Assembly: GCA_963693365.1 (NCBI GenBank)
Contig: CAVNZM010000004.1
Span: 4,588,001-4,652,000, forward strand
Origin: Amoebidium appalachense
Taxonomy: Eukaryota; Ichthyosporea
DNA length: 64,000 nucleotides
Reading direction: 5' to 3'
Shown: in pieces, positions 12,485-26,378 of the stretch
How positions within the stretch are numbered: the stretch's first letter is position 1
How the letters are laid out: each line of letters opens with the position of its first letter
Translations under genes and position numbers: made by a program
The notes under the pieces: generated by a model
Told to the model about the DNA's origin: nothing
The model's input: the letters and a program-made list of their open reading frames with translations, nothing else
Databases searched by the model: none

Positions 12485-12850
12485 TTTCTTCGTGCATAGC
12501 CTATCCATACATACTCTCTGCTATGGCATTTCTCCTGCTCTCTCCGCCCCCTTTTCCTCCGCGTCATGGGGGGAAAGCCGAATCGATTCCGTTATATCCA
12601 CACTGTATGTTTATTTGCTGAAACAAAGAAGTTTTCGTACGTGCATGCAGCATGAAAGCACACACAAAAAAAATCCAAAATAAAAAATAAAAAAAATCCA
12701 GTATCCCGTAAATTCAGTACAGAGCTACAACGAATGGGCATCTCTTTGGTAAAGAGACACAGCTACACAGACTAATACCCCCCCCCCCCCCCCCCCCCCC
12801 CCCCACAACTTACACATACACCCAGTCCACCCACCTACCCACCCACCCCC

Positions 12851-12886
<36 letters not shown>

Positions 12887-14200
12887 CCCCACCCAACCCC
12901 CTTTACTTTGGGCCCGGCCCCACATACACAGCCCTACACACCGGGTCCTCATGCCACGCTCAAAGAACAGCTTGTAGCTGAGTCGAAAAGGAAACAAAGC
13001 CACAGGTTGCAAAGGTGTGTGCTCTATCTAGATTCGCTACTGCAAACCTAGAAACAATATATACGGAAAAATATCACCATCTAGAAATATGGTTCTCAGT
13101 CACACACTATCTCTCTTCCTCTCACTCTCTCTATGTGTGCGTGCATGTTGAGTGAGTGAGTGAATGAGTGTGTGTGTGTCACGCACGCGGCGTGCGCACA
13201 CACGCATGCACATTTGCACACATGTAAACCCACAAGGGTCATAAGCACACACACAAATCGTAGCATATAGGCACACACAGAGGCCGGGGGATGCACAAGA
13301 TGAAGGCACTATACCCCTCCACACACACGTACATCTGGGCAAGTTTTCACGGTCCATACAGAGGCTCAGCCCTCCCCCCCCCCCCCCCCCCCCCCCCCCC
13401 ACACACACACTCACATACCGTTGAAACACAGATCTGCAAATGTGCTTTCGTGCGTGTGCTCACACATAGACATGTAGATGCACAGACACAGAGATACACA
13501 GTGCACCACACAAGCACCGTCACAGTCTGAGACACAGACACATTCACCGTGACGTAAGAGACACACGACCACACTTAGACCCCCCCCCCCCCCCCCCCCC
13601 CCCCCTCAAACACATACACACGTGATCGGATAACACAATACACATTTCAGTCAGAATTTTTAGCCATGTACCGTCATATACCGATTTTCAGACACCCATG
13701 CACGGCCTTCACACATGGTGACACGTGCTCGATCTGCTTGGAAACGTGTGCGTGCACAGCCTAAGGCACAAATTCTGCCTTAATTCTACTGGTGTCAACT
13801 GGTCTCAGTTCGGGCCGGGTGCTCGTTGATCCATGGATAACAAGAATTAAAATTTTCAGGTTTATTACAGTAGCGCTTTACAAATGGCAAGCAACTTTGT
13901 ACATCACTGCATTGATATCGTACACCGAGCACATACTAATATACATCAACCGCGCCGCGCGCTGGCTCCGGTACCTACTATAACTCTAACCCTCAGGCCT
14001 TAAAACAAACCCATATAAAATTTCTCCCCAGATTCTCGTTTCAGTCAACCCTATAATAATTAGTGTACATTTCTCTTCTATTACCAACTACTGCTGCTAC
14101 ATAGTAGCGCTTGAAGACAAACCACTGACCATCCTAGGCCACCAGCGGCCTGCTATTCACTAGTGATATTAATGACAGACATATTCCAGCATGGCACACG

Positions 14201-15299
14201 TTACGGTTTAACAAGGTGGCGGGTGGGCTCAGGGCACGACTTAGGATAGTTTGACAGAGTTGTTTTTTGTTCGCCTGTAAGCTGAGAGACCTCGCTGTTG
14301 AAGTCACAAAACGAGCCGGACAGTTCGATAGATGAGTCTGGGGTGGAGCGGAGACTGATGATGGAGGGGGTGTGAAGAGGGCGGGCGGAGAGTTGGCACG
14401 TTGCACTGGGGCCGGTTTTCACTTTATATTTATGATTCTGAAGGGAGGATGATTGGATTAATGAATATGTGGAAGGCCATAAGGCCACACAAACTTAATA
14501 AACCATGAACCAAAAGTTGTTTTGGTCTATCAGTAAAAAGAAAAATGACTTAAATTTCAGATAATCATGAAACGTTTGTGCATGAGGCTTAAATCGACAT
14601 AATATTTTATGGGGGAGTCTTAAACGGTGGAAAGAACGTGAAGGAACTGAGGACAGATCTTGTGGGGAGGATTGGGGGTGGTGTGGTGCACGTGTGTGTG
14701 TGTGTGTGTGCGTGTGTTTGTGTGTGTGTGTGTGTGTGTGGGGGGGGGGGGGGGATGGCTACTACTCACCACACGGAGCTTGCCCTTGATGTTTTTCTTC
14801 ACACGGATGGTCATAAAGGTCTCTCCCTCTGCAGTGCTGTGCGTGTGCACGAACGAGAAAGGTGAGGAAAGGGGCTCCATGGTAATACCAGACACGTGTG
14901 CACACACGTGCACGTCGCCACAAGCTAATATATATAGATTAGTTTATAGGGCCACATGCATATTCCATATTCACGCGCGTGCCAGATTTATCACCGACAG
15001 CAGTTTAACGCACAGGTCATGCGAATAAATGGAAATGTGCCCGCTCGATAAACACAACAATAAAAGTCCATCATCATACCTACACCAAAAAAAAATGAGG
15101 GATGAAAGATGACACAGGCTTGTTACGTCCCATGTCCATCTTGCAGTTTTTACCTTCCAGCTGATACGGCCGAGGCTTTGGCAACATGCAGAACGGACGA
15201 GTCGTTCAGTTGCTCACACAGGGTCCTCCGCATGCACGAGCACGCCGTGGCGGTGTGTGTGGCCGCGCCAAGAAGTAGAAGAAGCACGAAGTAGAGCAT
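14201..15299 (-). CDS. secreted single-domain TIMP-like (NTR fold) protein, 3 exons
   Basis: Exon 1 is 15299-15154 (donor GTAAAA), exon 2 14836-14770 (acceptor cgcacag, donor GTGAGT), exon 3 14437-14201 (acceptor ctcccttcag, TAA stop). Phases 2 and 0 join cleanly to give 149 residues. A signal peptide (MLYFVLLLLLGAATHTATA) is followed by Cys-Ser-Cys. In tissue inhibitors of metalloproteinases the mature N-terminal C-x-C chelates the protease zinc. The mature chain has exactly six Cys (C-x-C, TLC, ATC, SFC, KSC), the number and order of the TIMP N-domain with its three disulfides. It also has the typical KGKLRV and VKTGPSATC strands. There is no C-terminal TIMP domain. It is likely an extracellular protease inhibitor; another NTR-domain role is possible. 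A CAAAGTGG-containing promoter segment lies about 80 bp upstream. Confidence 0.82.
14770..14836 (-). CDS. exon 2 of the TIMP-like gene
   Basis: 67 bp, phase 2 in and phase 0 out, encoding TAEGETFMTIRVKKNIKGKL plus flanking residues. The polypyrimidine tract cccctttcctcacctttctc precedes the acceptor. Confidence 0.8.
15154..15299 (-). CDS. exon 1 of the TIMP-like gene (signal peptide and C-x-C)
   Basis: Chosen start is the ATG at 15299, which gives a clean signal peptide. An in-frame upstream ATG would add a non-hydrophobic extension. Confidence 0.8.
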
Positions 15300-15379
15300 T
15301 TTCGCCTTTTTCCCCCTCGGGTTACAAAGCCAAAGCGCGCTTTCGCAACTGAAAAAAACCCGACCGTTTCGGTGGTCTT

Positions 15380-15400
15380 TATGGACCACTTTGGATCTAT
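15380..15400 (-). promoter_or_regulatory. 21-bp segment shared with 40085-40105
   Basis: On the minus strand the segment containing GATCCAAAGTGGTCCATA is identical to the plus strand at 40085-40105. It lies 81-101 bp upstream of the TIMP-like start codon, so it may be a promoter element or a piece of a dispersed repeat. Confidence 0.4.
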
Positions 15401-15479
15401 AATAGGCCGATCTGTGGAATGCGGCTCTGGAGCCATAGGGCCTTCCCGTGTGCAGACTGCGCAGCCGCGGCGCCATGGT

Positions 15480-18980
<3,501 letters not shown>

Positions 18981-18986
18981 TGAAGG

Positions 18987-20084
18987 ATGGCGCGTGAAAA
19001 GTGTGCAGTATGTAAGGCAGGAATTCGTGAGAACAGGAGAAATTATAACTTGCCTAAAGATATCAACGCTTTGGTGTTTTTCTTTGGTACTACGGCATCC
19101 AATCATCCCAAGGAGGGAAAACTATGCAACCTATGCTATATGAATTGGAGGAATACGGTCACAAAGCAAAGTGGACCGTCTGGAGTGGTTGGCGAGTTAC
19201 CGGCGTCTAGTGTCGCAACCGGGAGTGTCGAACTCGGAAACGTGGAGCTGCAGGATGGCCCTAGCACACCAAAAAAGCGACCACCTCCGGACGTTGCCAA
19301 CACAGACCCTTCCAACGAAAGCTTTAGCACTATCGAACCAAACCGCCTGCGACACCACACACCCAGCGGCAAAGTGGCCAAACAAACGCGATGTTCAGAG
19401 GGCCTTGTGAACGAAACTAACACAAACGACGATAGTAGCATCTTTCGCAGCCTTCGAAAGGAGTTCATGGACGTGGATCCCCAAAGTGTGCACACACCCG
19501 AACAACATTCACCTTTTTTTCCGTGCCCAGAAGGGGACCTTAGTAGGGAGGGCAGCGTACATGAACAGAGTGATTTTATGACAGGCTTCGACCTTTTCGA
19601 CAGTAATACGGATACGGGGGATGCGGCAAACACAGGAGACACAGCCAGTACGGCTTCACCAGGCACCACGCAACCGGTTTTACAGGTGCCCACTGTTGGT
19701 GTACCGAAGACGGGAAACCATGCAGCAGCCGACCAACAAGACACTGTAAACCCCGAACTGGTCACGTCTATGGCCGACATTAACGAGCAAATTGAAACCT
19801 ATGAGATACAACTTTCGGCCCTCCGACTCCAGCTGCAGTACGTGCAGGAAAGGCTAGAAGCCAATAGACGGGAGAAGGAAAGGCATCGCTCACGTGCACG
19901 GCGCTATTCTGCAAAGATAGCCGGGATAGAAGTTCAGCAGGAACAGGCGAAAACCGCCATGGACGATGATGTGCGTACCACGGTTGCGGGTTTAGCCTTC
20001 ATATGGTCCCATGGTGATCGTGTTTCGTGTTTGCCAGAAGATTCGGGATTTTCTGGAAGTCTGCTGTGTCGAGCGGTCCGGTAG
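18987..20084 (+). CDS. zinc-finger / coiled-coil protein, single exon
   Basis: 365 residues from an ATG in good context (GGATGG). The N-terminus holds a C-x2-C (CAVC, residues 6-9) and a second C-x2-C (CNLC, about residues 47-50), a likely four-Cys zinc module of about 45 residues, followed by an N-W-R segment. The middle (60-250) is Ser/Thr/Pro-rich and looks disordered. About residues 265-325 form a basic coiled coil (LRLQLQYVQERLEANRREKE). A CGAACTCCG-type repeat or transposase domain is absent. Zinc plus coiled coil suggests DNA or protein binding in the nucleus; small Cys modules like this accompany some DNA transposons, but nothing proves that here. The last 25 codons lack clear character. 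An AATAAA lies 222 bp after the stop. Confidence 0.65.
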   Translation: MAREKCAVCKAGIRENRRNYNLPKDINALVFFFGTTASNHPKEGKLCNLCYMNWRNTVTKQSGPSGVVGELPASSVATGSVELGNVELQDGPSTPKKRPPPDVANTDPSNESFSTIEPNRLRHHTPSGKVAKQTRCSEGLVNETNTNDDSSIFRSLRKEFMDVDPQSVHTPEQHSPFFPCPEGDLSREGSVHEQSDFMTGFDLFDSNTDTGDAANTGDTASTASPGTTQPVLQVPTVGVPKTGNHAAADQQDTVNPELVTSMADINEQIETYEIQLSALRLQLQYVQERLEANRREKERHRSRARRYSAKIAGIEVQQEQAKTAMDDDVRTTVAGLAFIWSHGDRVSCLPEDSGFSGSLLCRAVR

Positions 20085-20305
20085 GGCGTGCTATAGTACA
20101 GTGCCTCCGCGATATTGTCACACCTTAAAACTGTTAAAACATAGAACATACCAAGATGTGACAGGATTGTACAGGTCTAGGGGACACTATATATAAGGGG
20201 ATTTTAGGGGGATTTTAAAGTGCAATGAATTCGGGTCGGGTCGTCAAAAATAGTGACGATTGTGATAAGGTGATAAGTCGCAAGTACAAAAGGAACCGAG
20301 AGCAC

Positions 20306-20311
20306 AATAAA
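20306..20311 (+). terminator. polyadenylation signal AATAAA
   Basis: AATAAA downstream of the zinc-finger/coiled-coil gene, in the same orientation. Confidence 0.5.
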
Positions 20312-20437
20312 GATTCAGTTGTTGTTTGAAATCTTTCAATGTCTCGTGAACAACTCCGATTGCCCTCTCTTTAATGTGTTAGTCGTGTTTTACATGACAC
20401 CTCTGTGCACTCTGCTCCCTTAGACCCGTACAAAACA

Positions 20438-20657
<220 letters not shown>

Positions 20658-20665
20658 ATGCACAC

Positions 20666-20771
20666 ATGCACCTCCTCCCTCTCACATGCTGGCACTCAAA
20701 TCTCTCACACTCAAGCCCTCCACCTCCGCTTCTTCATGATTAAGGCAAAGCCCGTCAGGGCGTGCCGTTAC

Positions 20772-20774
<3 letters not shown>
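20666..20774 (+). repeat. 109-bp direct repeat, left copy
   Basis: Starts ATGCACCTCCTCCCTCTCAC and ends GGGCGTGCCGTTACTAG. It matches 39968-40076 with one difference (CCCGTCAGG versus CCCGGCAGG). The two copies bound the compact-gene block. Confidence 0.9.
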
Positions 20775-20849
<75 letters not shown>

Positions 20850-20871
20850 GAGGAAGGGGGGAGGGGGGGGG

Positions 20872-20970
<99 letters not shown>

Positions 20971-20976
20971 CCCCCC

Positions 20977-21020
<44 letters not shown>

Positions 21021-21024
21021 ATGC
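20775..21024. repeat. (GA)n-C-A tract, second copy
   Basis: Interrupted (GA)n to about 20968, then CTCCCCCCTAT, then about 38 A, then the same ACATGCACACATGCAC as the first tract. Confidence 0.9.
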
Positions 21025-21228
21025 ACACATGCACTGTAGCGCACCGCAAAAACGGTGGTTTCAAACATGCAGGGCCGGTACGAACCCTAAAACACGTGCA
21101 GGTGGGTGGTTCTATGCCGGCAGCATAGGCCGAGTGCACGTGCTGGGATCTACGGTGATAAGGATTGAAAATTCCGGAATGTCGGCATAGCAGCAGGTTT
21201 GAATCCACCAATCGGGCTATGGGCACTT

Positions 21229-21615
21229 ATGGCCAAGGGATGCATTGTCAAATCTGAGGCATACAGGAACGTAACTGGCTGTGTAGTAGCAGCGTGTGTA
21301 CATGTGCCATACACCGTTATGCAGGGTGTGTGGCTTGGGGCTGCATTGTCAAATATGAGGCATACAGGCATGAACCCAACTGTGCAGTGCAGTGTGTATG
21401 TATGTATACACGTGTGTCTGTTGATATATGATATGTATCAAAAGGGGAGAGAGAGAAGTACATGTGCCATACACCGTTATGCAGGGTGTGTGGCTTGGGG
21501 CTGCATTGTCAAATATGAGGCATACAGGCATGAAACCGACTGTGCAGTGCAGTGTGTATGTATGTATACACGTGTGTCTGGTGATATATGAAAACACAAA
21601 AGGGGAGAGAGGGTG
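21229..21615 (+). repeat. 160-bp tandem repeat, two full copies and a partial one
   Basis: CATGTGCCATACACCGTTAT recurs at 21301 and 21461, with GTCAAATATGAGGCATACAGG following in both. A degenerate partial copy starts near 21235. No coding role was seen. Confidence 0.88.
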
Positions 21616-21793
21616 AGGGAGAGGGAGAGAAAAAGAGAGAGAGGGAGAGGGAGAGTGGAGGGTGGGGAGGGGGAGAGAGAGAGAGAAAGAGAGGGAGAGA
21701 GAGAGAGAGAAAGAGAGGGTGAGAAAGAGAGGGAGAGAGAGAGAGATAGAGAGGGTGAGAGAGAGAGGGAGAGAGAGAGGGAGGGAGGGAGGG

Positions 21794-21824
<31 letters not shown>

Positions 21825-21886
21825 GAGAGAGAGAGATAGAGAGAGGGAGAGAGATAGAGAGGGAGAGAGATAGAGAGAGTGTGTGA
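21601..21886. repeat. GA-rich imperfect repeat
   Basis: GAGAGG(GA)n with GATA and GTGA interruptions. Confidence 0.9.
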
Positions 21887-21954
21887 GGGGTTTGTGCACG
21901 GTCAAGACACCAGTAGTCAAAATGTTTTTAAAGTGCCTCCGGTGCACTCTGTGT

Positions 21955-23598
21955 TTATTTAGCACTGTCCAGCACCCGCATAAACAACGCTGGCAAGGTC
22001 AAACTTTTGGCAAGCTCCTCCATAGCCTGTTTGAATGCTGCTTTTCGGGCAGCTTCTGCGATCTTCTCCGCCACCGTTTTTCCGTCCTCACCCCCACTTG
22101 CCCGTGCGGGCGGGTTGTTGCAAGCCATGTCAAGCCACATGGGTGTGTCCCTGCTAAAGAAGCAGAGGAGTGCGTGCAGAAGGGCGGGGACGTGCCCCTC
22201 GATGGCACATATTGTCGCGGAGAGCAGCTCGCTCATCTCGGCGGGGCAGTGCTCGATGCAGCAGGTTTGGAAGGTGTACAGGGCCACCGGTTTGCCAAGG
22301 CCCAGCAAGTCGTATGTGTAGGTGTGTGTCGCCGACACGGGCCCCCCGGAGGAGGTCTCGTTGCTGCCGTATGCCTGGAGCCAGACTGTGTAGTCGTCGA
22401 AGCGGGAGGCGCTGCGCTGGGGAACCAGCAGCAGATTTTCAACGCGCAGGTCTTGGCAGTTGCCGTTGCGGTAAATCACGCGCTCGCCAATGGCCAGCCG
22501 GCGCACGGGGCAGTCCTGGTGCGCATACTTGTAGCCGTAGTTGTATATCAGCTCGGAGGCACGCACCAGGTCGTTTTGCTGTGGGACCGGTGTGAGACTC
22601 GGTGTAGCATGTGTGTGTGTTTTTTTTTTTTGGGGGGGGGCACCCACGTGCACCATGGTGTTCTCCATGAGCAGCACGAGCTCGGGGCCCAGGCTGAGCC
22701 TGCGCGCGCAGCCGTGGTCCAGCTGCACGACGCCCGTGGGGTCAAAGTGGACCACGTGTGCCCTGGCCCGCCAGGTCAGCCGGAGCCTCGAAAGGAGGAT
22801 GAGGGCAAACCAGTCCATCTCATACACGTGGCTGGTGGGTGAGGAGCCCGGCAGCACGGCCTCCACCATCACGCTGGCGGGGGTCTGGCTCTTCCAAGTC
22901 GCGCCCGTGTATTCGTTGAGCTCCAACGGAGGGGTGGGGCCGGGATCATCGGCCACCGGCACGCGCTTGTGGGAGTGCAGCATGAGGCTGGGGTAGCACG
23001 TCCTGCTGGGGTCGGCGGGGTCCTCGTACTCCTGCGTGGGGTTGGGGGGGGGGGTGAGCGTCACACAACAGGTGACTGCCGCATGGTTTTGACACAGGAT
23101 AGCAGAGTGTATCTACGAGTCACCACCAGCAAGCCCAGGGGCGACAACCAAGCCCCAAGACAAACCTGGGAGGGAGCAAGATGTACAACTGTGCTGCTTG
23201 GGTCACATTCTGTGACCGCGACATCAACGGGGCAAGAAACATCCTTCTGTGTTCTTGCTCCCAGCGGCTGGGTACCCCCCAGCCTTTGCCTGTACCGGCC
23301 TAATGCTGGCGGACATTGAAGCATGGCCCTAGACGCTCTGTAGGGTTCTATAGGGTTGTTTATGGTTATGTATAGGTGTCATGCTAAACGGTATCAGTAG
23401 GCCACGCCGACACTCGTTTGTGCACACCTCGAAACAGGCCATGTAGCCTGCGGCAGGGTGGTTGCTTTTCAGCCTGCTCAGCCGGCCCTCCGTGGCATTG
23501 GCCTCCTGGAAGGCAGCCAGCCAGGCCAGGCTCTTAGGGCCTGTGAATTTCGCCAAACCACCGGCCTGCCCCCCACAGAAGACACCGAGGAGCCGCAT
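21955..23598 (-). CDS. 392-residue protein with a weak HNH-like motif, 3 exons
   Basis: Exon 1 is 23598-23428 (donor GAG|GTGTGC), exon 2 23031-22648 (acceptor cccacgcag, donor GTGGGT), exon 3 22578-21955. All junctions are phase 0. No family is certain. In exon 3, ERVIYRNGNCQDLRVENLLL resembles the core of HNH/AP2-type homing endonucleases (D/N-G-N-x2-D-x-R-x2-N-L), preceded by a YNYGYKYAHQ segment. The first conserved His is not obvious, so activity is doubtful. Intron 1 carries a truncated Fanzor-type gene in antisense; intron 2 is only 69 bp and is mostly C8A11 and CA. A TATA box (GGTATAAAAGC) and a CCAAT box lie 80-110 bp upstream. It is divergent from the gene at 23910. Confidence 0.65.
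23068..23399 (+). pseudogene. truncated, internally deleted TnpB/Fanzor copy
   Basis: Homologous to the intact nuclease gene at 36636-38027 in two pieces. Bases 23068-23156 match the segment that encodes TGDCRMVLTQDGRVYLRVTT; 23157 to 23399 match the last zinc Cys region, the stop and 97 bp after it. About 530 bp between them, including the first RuvC Asp, are missing, as is everything upstream. The non-coding 3' end differs from the intact copy at one base. It lies inside intron 1 of the 392-residue gene and cannot make a nuclease. Confidence 0.9.
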
Positions 23599-23654
23599 GA
23601 TGGATGGCAGACAGGCCGAAAACCTCCGGCAAAATCAATCTGGATGGACCGTGA

Positions 23655-23725
23655 CTGACTGACCGATCGGCTGCTTTTATACCTTCGGTGGGTGCGGGCC
23701 CGGCCAATCAAACATTTTGCCTTGC
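23655..23725. promoter_or_regulatory. promoter between divergent genes: TATA and CCAAT
   Basis: On the minus strand GGTATAAAAGC (near 23680-23690) and an upstream ATTGG (CCAATCAAAC on plus, 23704-23713) serve the minus gene. A second CCAAT lies near 23741. The 311-bp gap to the plus gene's ATG suggests a shared control region. Confidence 0.5.
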
Positions 23726-23909
23726 CCAATGCCAGATCCACCAATCCGGAGCCTTCTTGGCAGCATTATCTGGTCCGGCAACGGGGCAGCTTACGGCAGC
23801 GCCAGCAGTAGCAGACAGAACGGAGGGGTGGTCGTGGCATACAAAAGCGCAAAAATGGGCGGTGCAGGCCGAACTGGCAGGACGGGGCCCGGGGGGGCGT
23901 GTTGCAGGC

Positions 23910-24813
23910 ATGAAATCGGCACCGTTTGCCAGGCTGGGGCCCCTGGCCCTGCCCGAAAACGCCAAAGACTACCGGGCCATGCACGAGCGGCTGCTGGACG
24001 GGGTGTTCCTGCAGAGACCCGCAGACACACCGTGCAGGCAAGTAAAAGCAGTGGGTGGGGTGGGTGGTGTGCACGGATGCGTGTGTGGGGTGGCGGCAGC
24101 GGGCAGATGCACACCAGACCTTGCGACTTTGGTGGCCTGCCAATGTGTGAAGACTTGGCCAGTGCCCGTGTCAGTTCAGTCCGGCCACAAAAGTAACCCC
24201 GTCCACCGCAGGCTGCCCCTGACCGTGGCGGCGCTGGTGGAGACGCGCCTGTTCACGCACTCGTGGGACGAGATGTGCGCCAACCAGACCGTGTGCATGG
24301 ACAGCCACCTGAAGTACTACTACCTCTCCTCCCTGTGGCGGGCCAGCATGTCGCTGTGGGAGCGCGTGCTTGCCGACGACACCCCCATGGCCCACCGCGT
24401 GCGGCAGCTGCTCTCGCTCAACCAGTGCCCGCACGTGTGCGCGATGTGCAGGGTGGTGGTGTCCTGTGGTGCCGGCAGGAACGGCCCCCCGCCCCGCCCC
24501 CCGCACCGGCGCGCCATGGACCTGCGGGGCAGGCGCTGGTGCGGCGGGCTGCCCGCACGGCACGAGCTGCGGCCGTACCCCTACTGCGAGGGGCCCGTGC
24601 ACTACCAGCAGGCCGGGATGATGGAGCGGCAGCTGGCGCTGACCGTGGTCGAGCGGCTGTTTGTGTGCGGGGGCTGCCTGGCCGTGGTGGAGAAGCTGCA
24701 CGCGGAGGGGGAGGCCGGGGTGGTTTCCGCGCTGCGGGAAATACAAGAAGTGCCGGCTGCAGGAGTCCGACTGGGAGGAAGACAGCGACAAGGAGAACGA
24801 GGAATGGGACTAA
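23910..24813 (+). CDS. Cys-rich unknown protein, 2 exons, GC-AG intron
   Basis: Exon 1 is 23910-24037 and exon 2 starts at 24212 after ccaccgcag. The donor is CAG|GCAAGT, the consensus of GC-AG introns, and phase 2 joins correctly. The protein has paired Cys that look zinc-binding: CPHVCAMC, VVSCG, LFVCGGC. In the literal frame it runs on into a Lys-Leu-Ala repeat and stops at 24995. A +1 shift at G4 (24717-24720) instead gives RCGKYKKCRL and an acidic end ESDWEEDSDKENEEWD with TAA at 24811-24813. I prefer that reading because it supplies the missing Cys pair and avoids the repeat. Function unknown; likely partner of the divergent gene. Confidence 0.6.
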
Positions 24814-24825
24814 AGAGGGGAAAAC

Positions 24826-25000
24826 TAGCGCAAAAACTAGCGAAGAAACTAGCGCAAAAACTAGCGAAGAAACTAGCGCAAAAACTAGCGAAGAAACTAG
24901 CGCAAAAACTAGCAAAAAAACCAGTTAAAAAACTAGCGCAAAAACTAGCAAAAAAACTAGCAAAAAAACTAGCAAAGAAACTAGCAAAAAAATAGCAAAA
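24826..25000. repeat. 12/24-bp tandem repeat AAACTAGCGCAAAAACTAGC
   Basis: About 14 units of a 12-bp motif (AAACTAGCRMAA), in pairs of alternating variants. It begins just after the probable stop of the preceding gene. Confidence 0.9.
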
Positions 25001-25190
25001 AGAAAGCCAAAGTGGTGCGGAAAAAACTAGCGAAAAAATAGCAAATATAAAGCCAAAGTGGTGCCAAAGTGGTGCCAAAGTGGTGCCAAAGCGGTGCGGA
25101 GAGCCGGCGAGAAAATAGCAAAAATAAAGCCAAAGCAGTGCCAAAGCCTACGCACGCGTGCCCCCGTCTGCCTCGGTGGTGCGTGTGTGT
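25001..25190. repeat. degenerate repeats of AAAGCCAAAGTGGTGC
   Basis: CCAAAGTGGTG occurs in tandem four times near 25050-25095, with two copies of an AAAATAGCAAAAATAAAGCC block around it. Confidence 0.8.
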
Positions 25191-25194
25191 GCCT

Positions 25195-25495
25195 GTGTGG
25201 GCGTGTGTGGGGCATGTGCGGAGAGGGGTCACCGGGCCATGTTTTTGGCTTTGGCGAATCCGGGTGCAGCTGCATGGGCCCTCCTCGGTGCAGCTGGGGA
25301 CCCCCAGTCCCCACTCTGGCGCAGAAAAAAACTGCCGGTGCGTGTGCGCGTGTGTGGGGCATGTGCGGGGAGGGGGTCACCGGGCCATGTTTTTGGCTTT
25401 GGCAAATCCGGGTGCAGCTGCATGGGCCTCCTCGGTGCCCAGTCCCCACTCTGGCGCAGAAAAAAACTGCGGGTGCGTGTGCGCGTGTGTCTGGT
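25195..25495. repeat. about 140-bp direct repeat, two copies
   Basis: ACCGGGCCATGTTTTTGGCT occurs at 25231 and 25379, and GCGCAGAAAAAAACTGC at about 25319 and 25456. The two copies differ by small indels. Confidence 0.88.
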
Positions 25496-25544
25496 GCAGC
25501 CGGAGAAAACCACCAAAAACCGGCGGTACGATACCCCGCCCGCC

Positions 25545-25720
25545 AAGCTCAGCCAATCAAAAGTCTTCGTTAAAAATAGCGGGGATCCAAATTGTTCAGC
25601 CAATCAAAAAGCAGCGGTGCCCACAGGCACCGCTCGTCACGTGACCCACTAGTAGTACTCTGAGAGGCCAGCCAATCAGAGGAATGTTGGCAAAAACCAA
25701 CTTTCGTCACGTGACCACAC
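25545..25720. promoter_or_regulatory. cluster of CCAAT boxes and CACGTG E-boxes
   Basis: GCCAATCA occurs near 25552, 25599 and 25670, and TCGTCACGTGACC near 25633 and 25704. This looks like a promoter or enhancer segment, or the ancestor of the 111-bp units that follow, each of which carries AGCCAATCGGATC. Confidence 0.45.
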
Positions 25721-25764
25721 AGGCCCTGCGGCGCTGTGTGGGCCCCGCGGGGGGGGGGGGGGGG

Positions 25765-26196
25765 GGGGGGGGGGGAGGGATGGGTGGTGGTAAACTTGGT
25801 ATACGTGGTGGGTGGAAAAATCTCTCTCCGCTGGATGTGTCACCTATCAGCCAATCGGATCTGGTAGAACTAGGGGGGTGGGGGGGTGGGGATGGGTGGT
25901 GGTAAACTTGGTATACGTGGTGGGTGGAAAAATCTCTCTCCGCTGGATGTGTCACCTATCAGCCAATCGGATCTGGTAGAACTAGGGGGGGGTGGGGGGG
26001 TGGGGATGGGTGGTGGTAAACTTGGTATACGTGGTGGGTGGAAAAATCTCTCTCCGCTGGATGTGTCACCTATCAGCCAATCGGATCTGGTAGAACTAGG
26101 GGGGAGGGGGGTGGGGATGGGTGGTGGTAAACTTGGTATACGTGGTGGGTGGAAAAATCTCTCTCCGCTGGATGTGTCACCTATCAGCCAATCGGA
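25765..26196 (+). repeat. 111-bp repeat, four direct copies
   Basis: TAAACTTGGTATACGTGGTG starts at 25791, 25903, 26017 and 26128 (period 111-114). Each unit continues with GGATGTGTCACCTATCAGCC and AATCGGATCTGGTAGAACTA and ends in a variable G run, which accounts for the length differences. Confidence 0.96.
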
Positions 26197-26378
26197 TCTG
26201 ATATAAAATATGACATATGGTATGTAAGCCTTTACTTGTACGGTTGAATATTCTCCACCCTTTGTTACTAATGATTATAAATGTATATTCAATACACACC
26301 TACTTATTGTGGACTGGAAGAGTGTTAAAATAAATAACATACATATCAGATGACACTGCATATATCAAATCCAATTGG
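26197..26378. other. AT-rich spacer between inverted repeat arrays
   Basis: About 180 bp, strongly AT-rich, no coding potential. It separates the four direct copies from three inverted copies. GATATAAAATATGACATATG at its left and ATATCAGATG near its right edge are loosely complementary. Confidence 0.7.
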
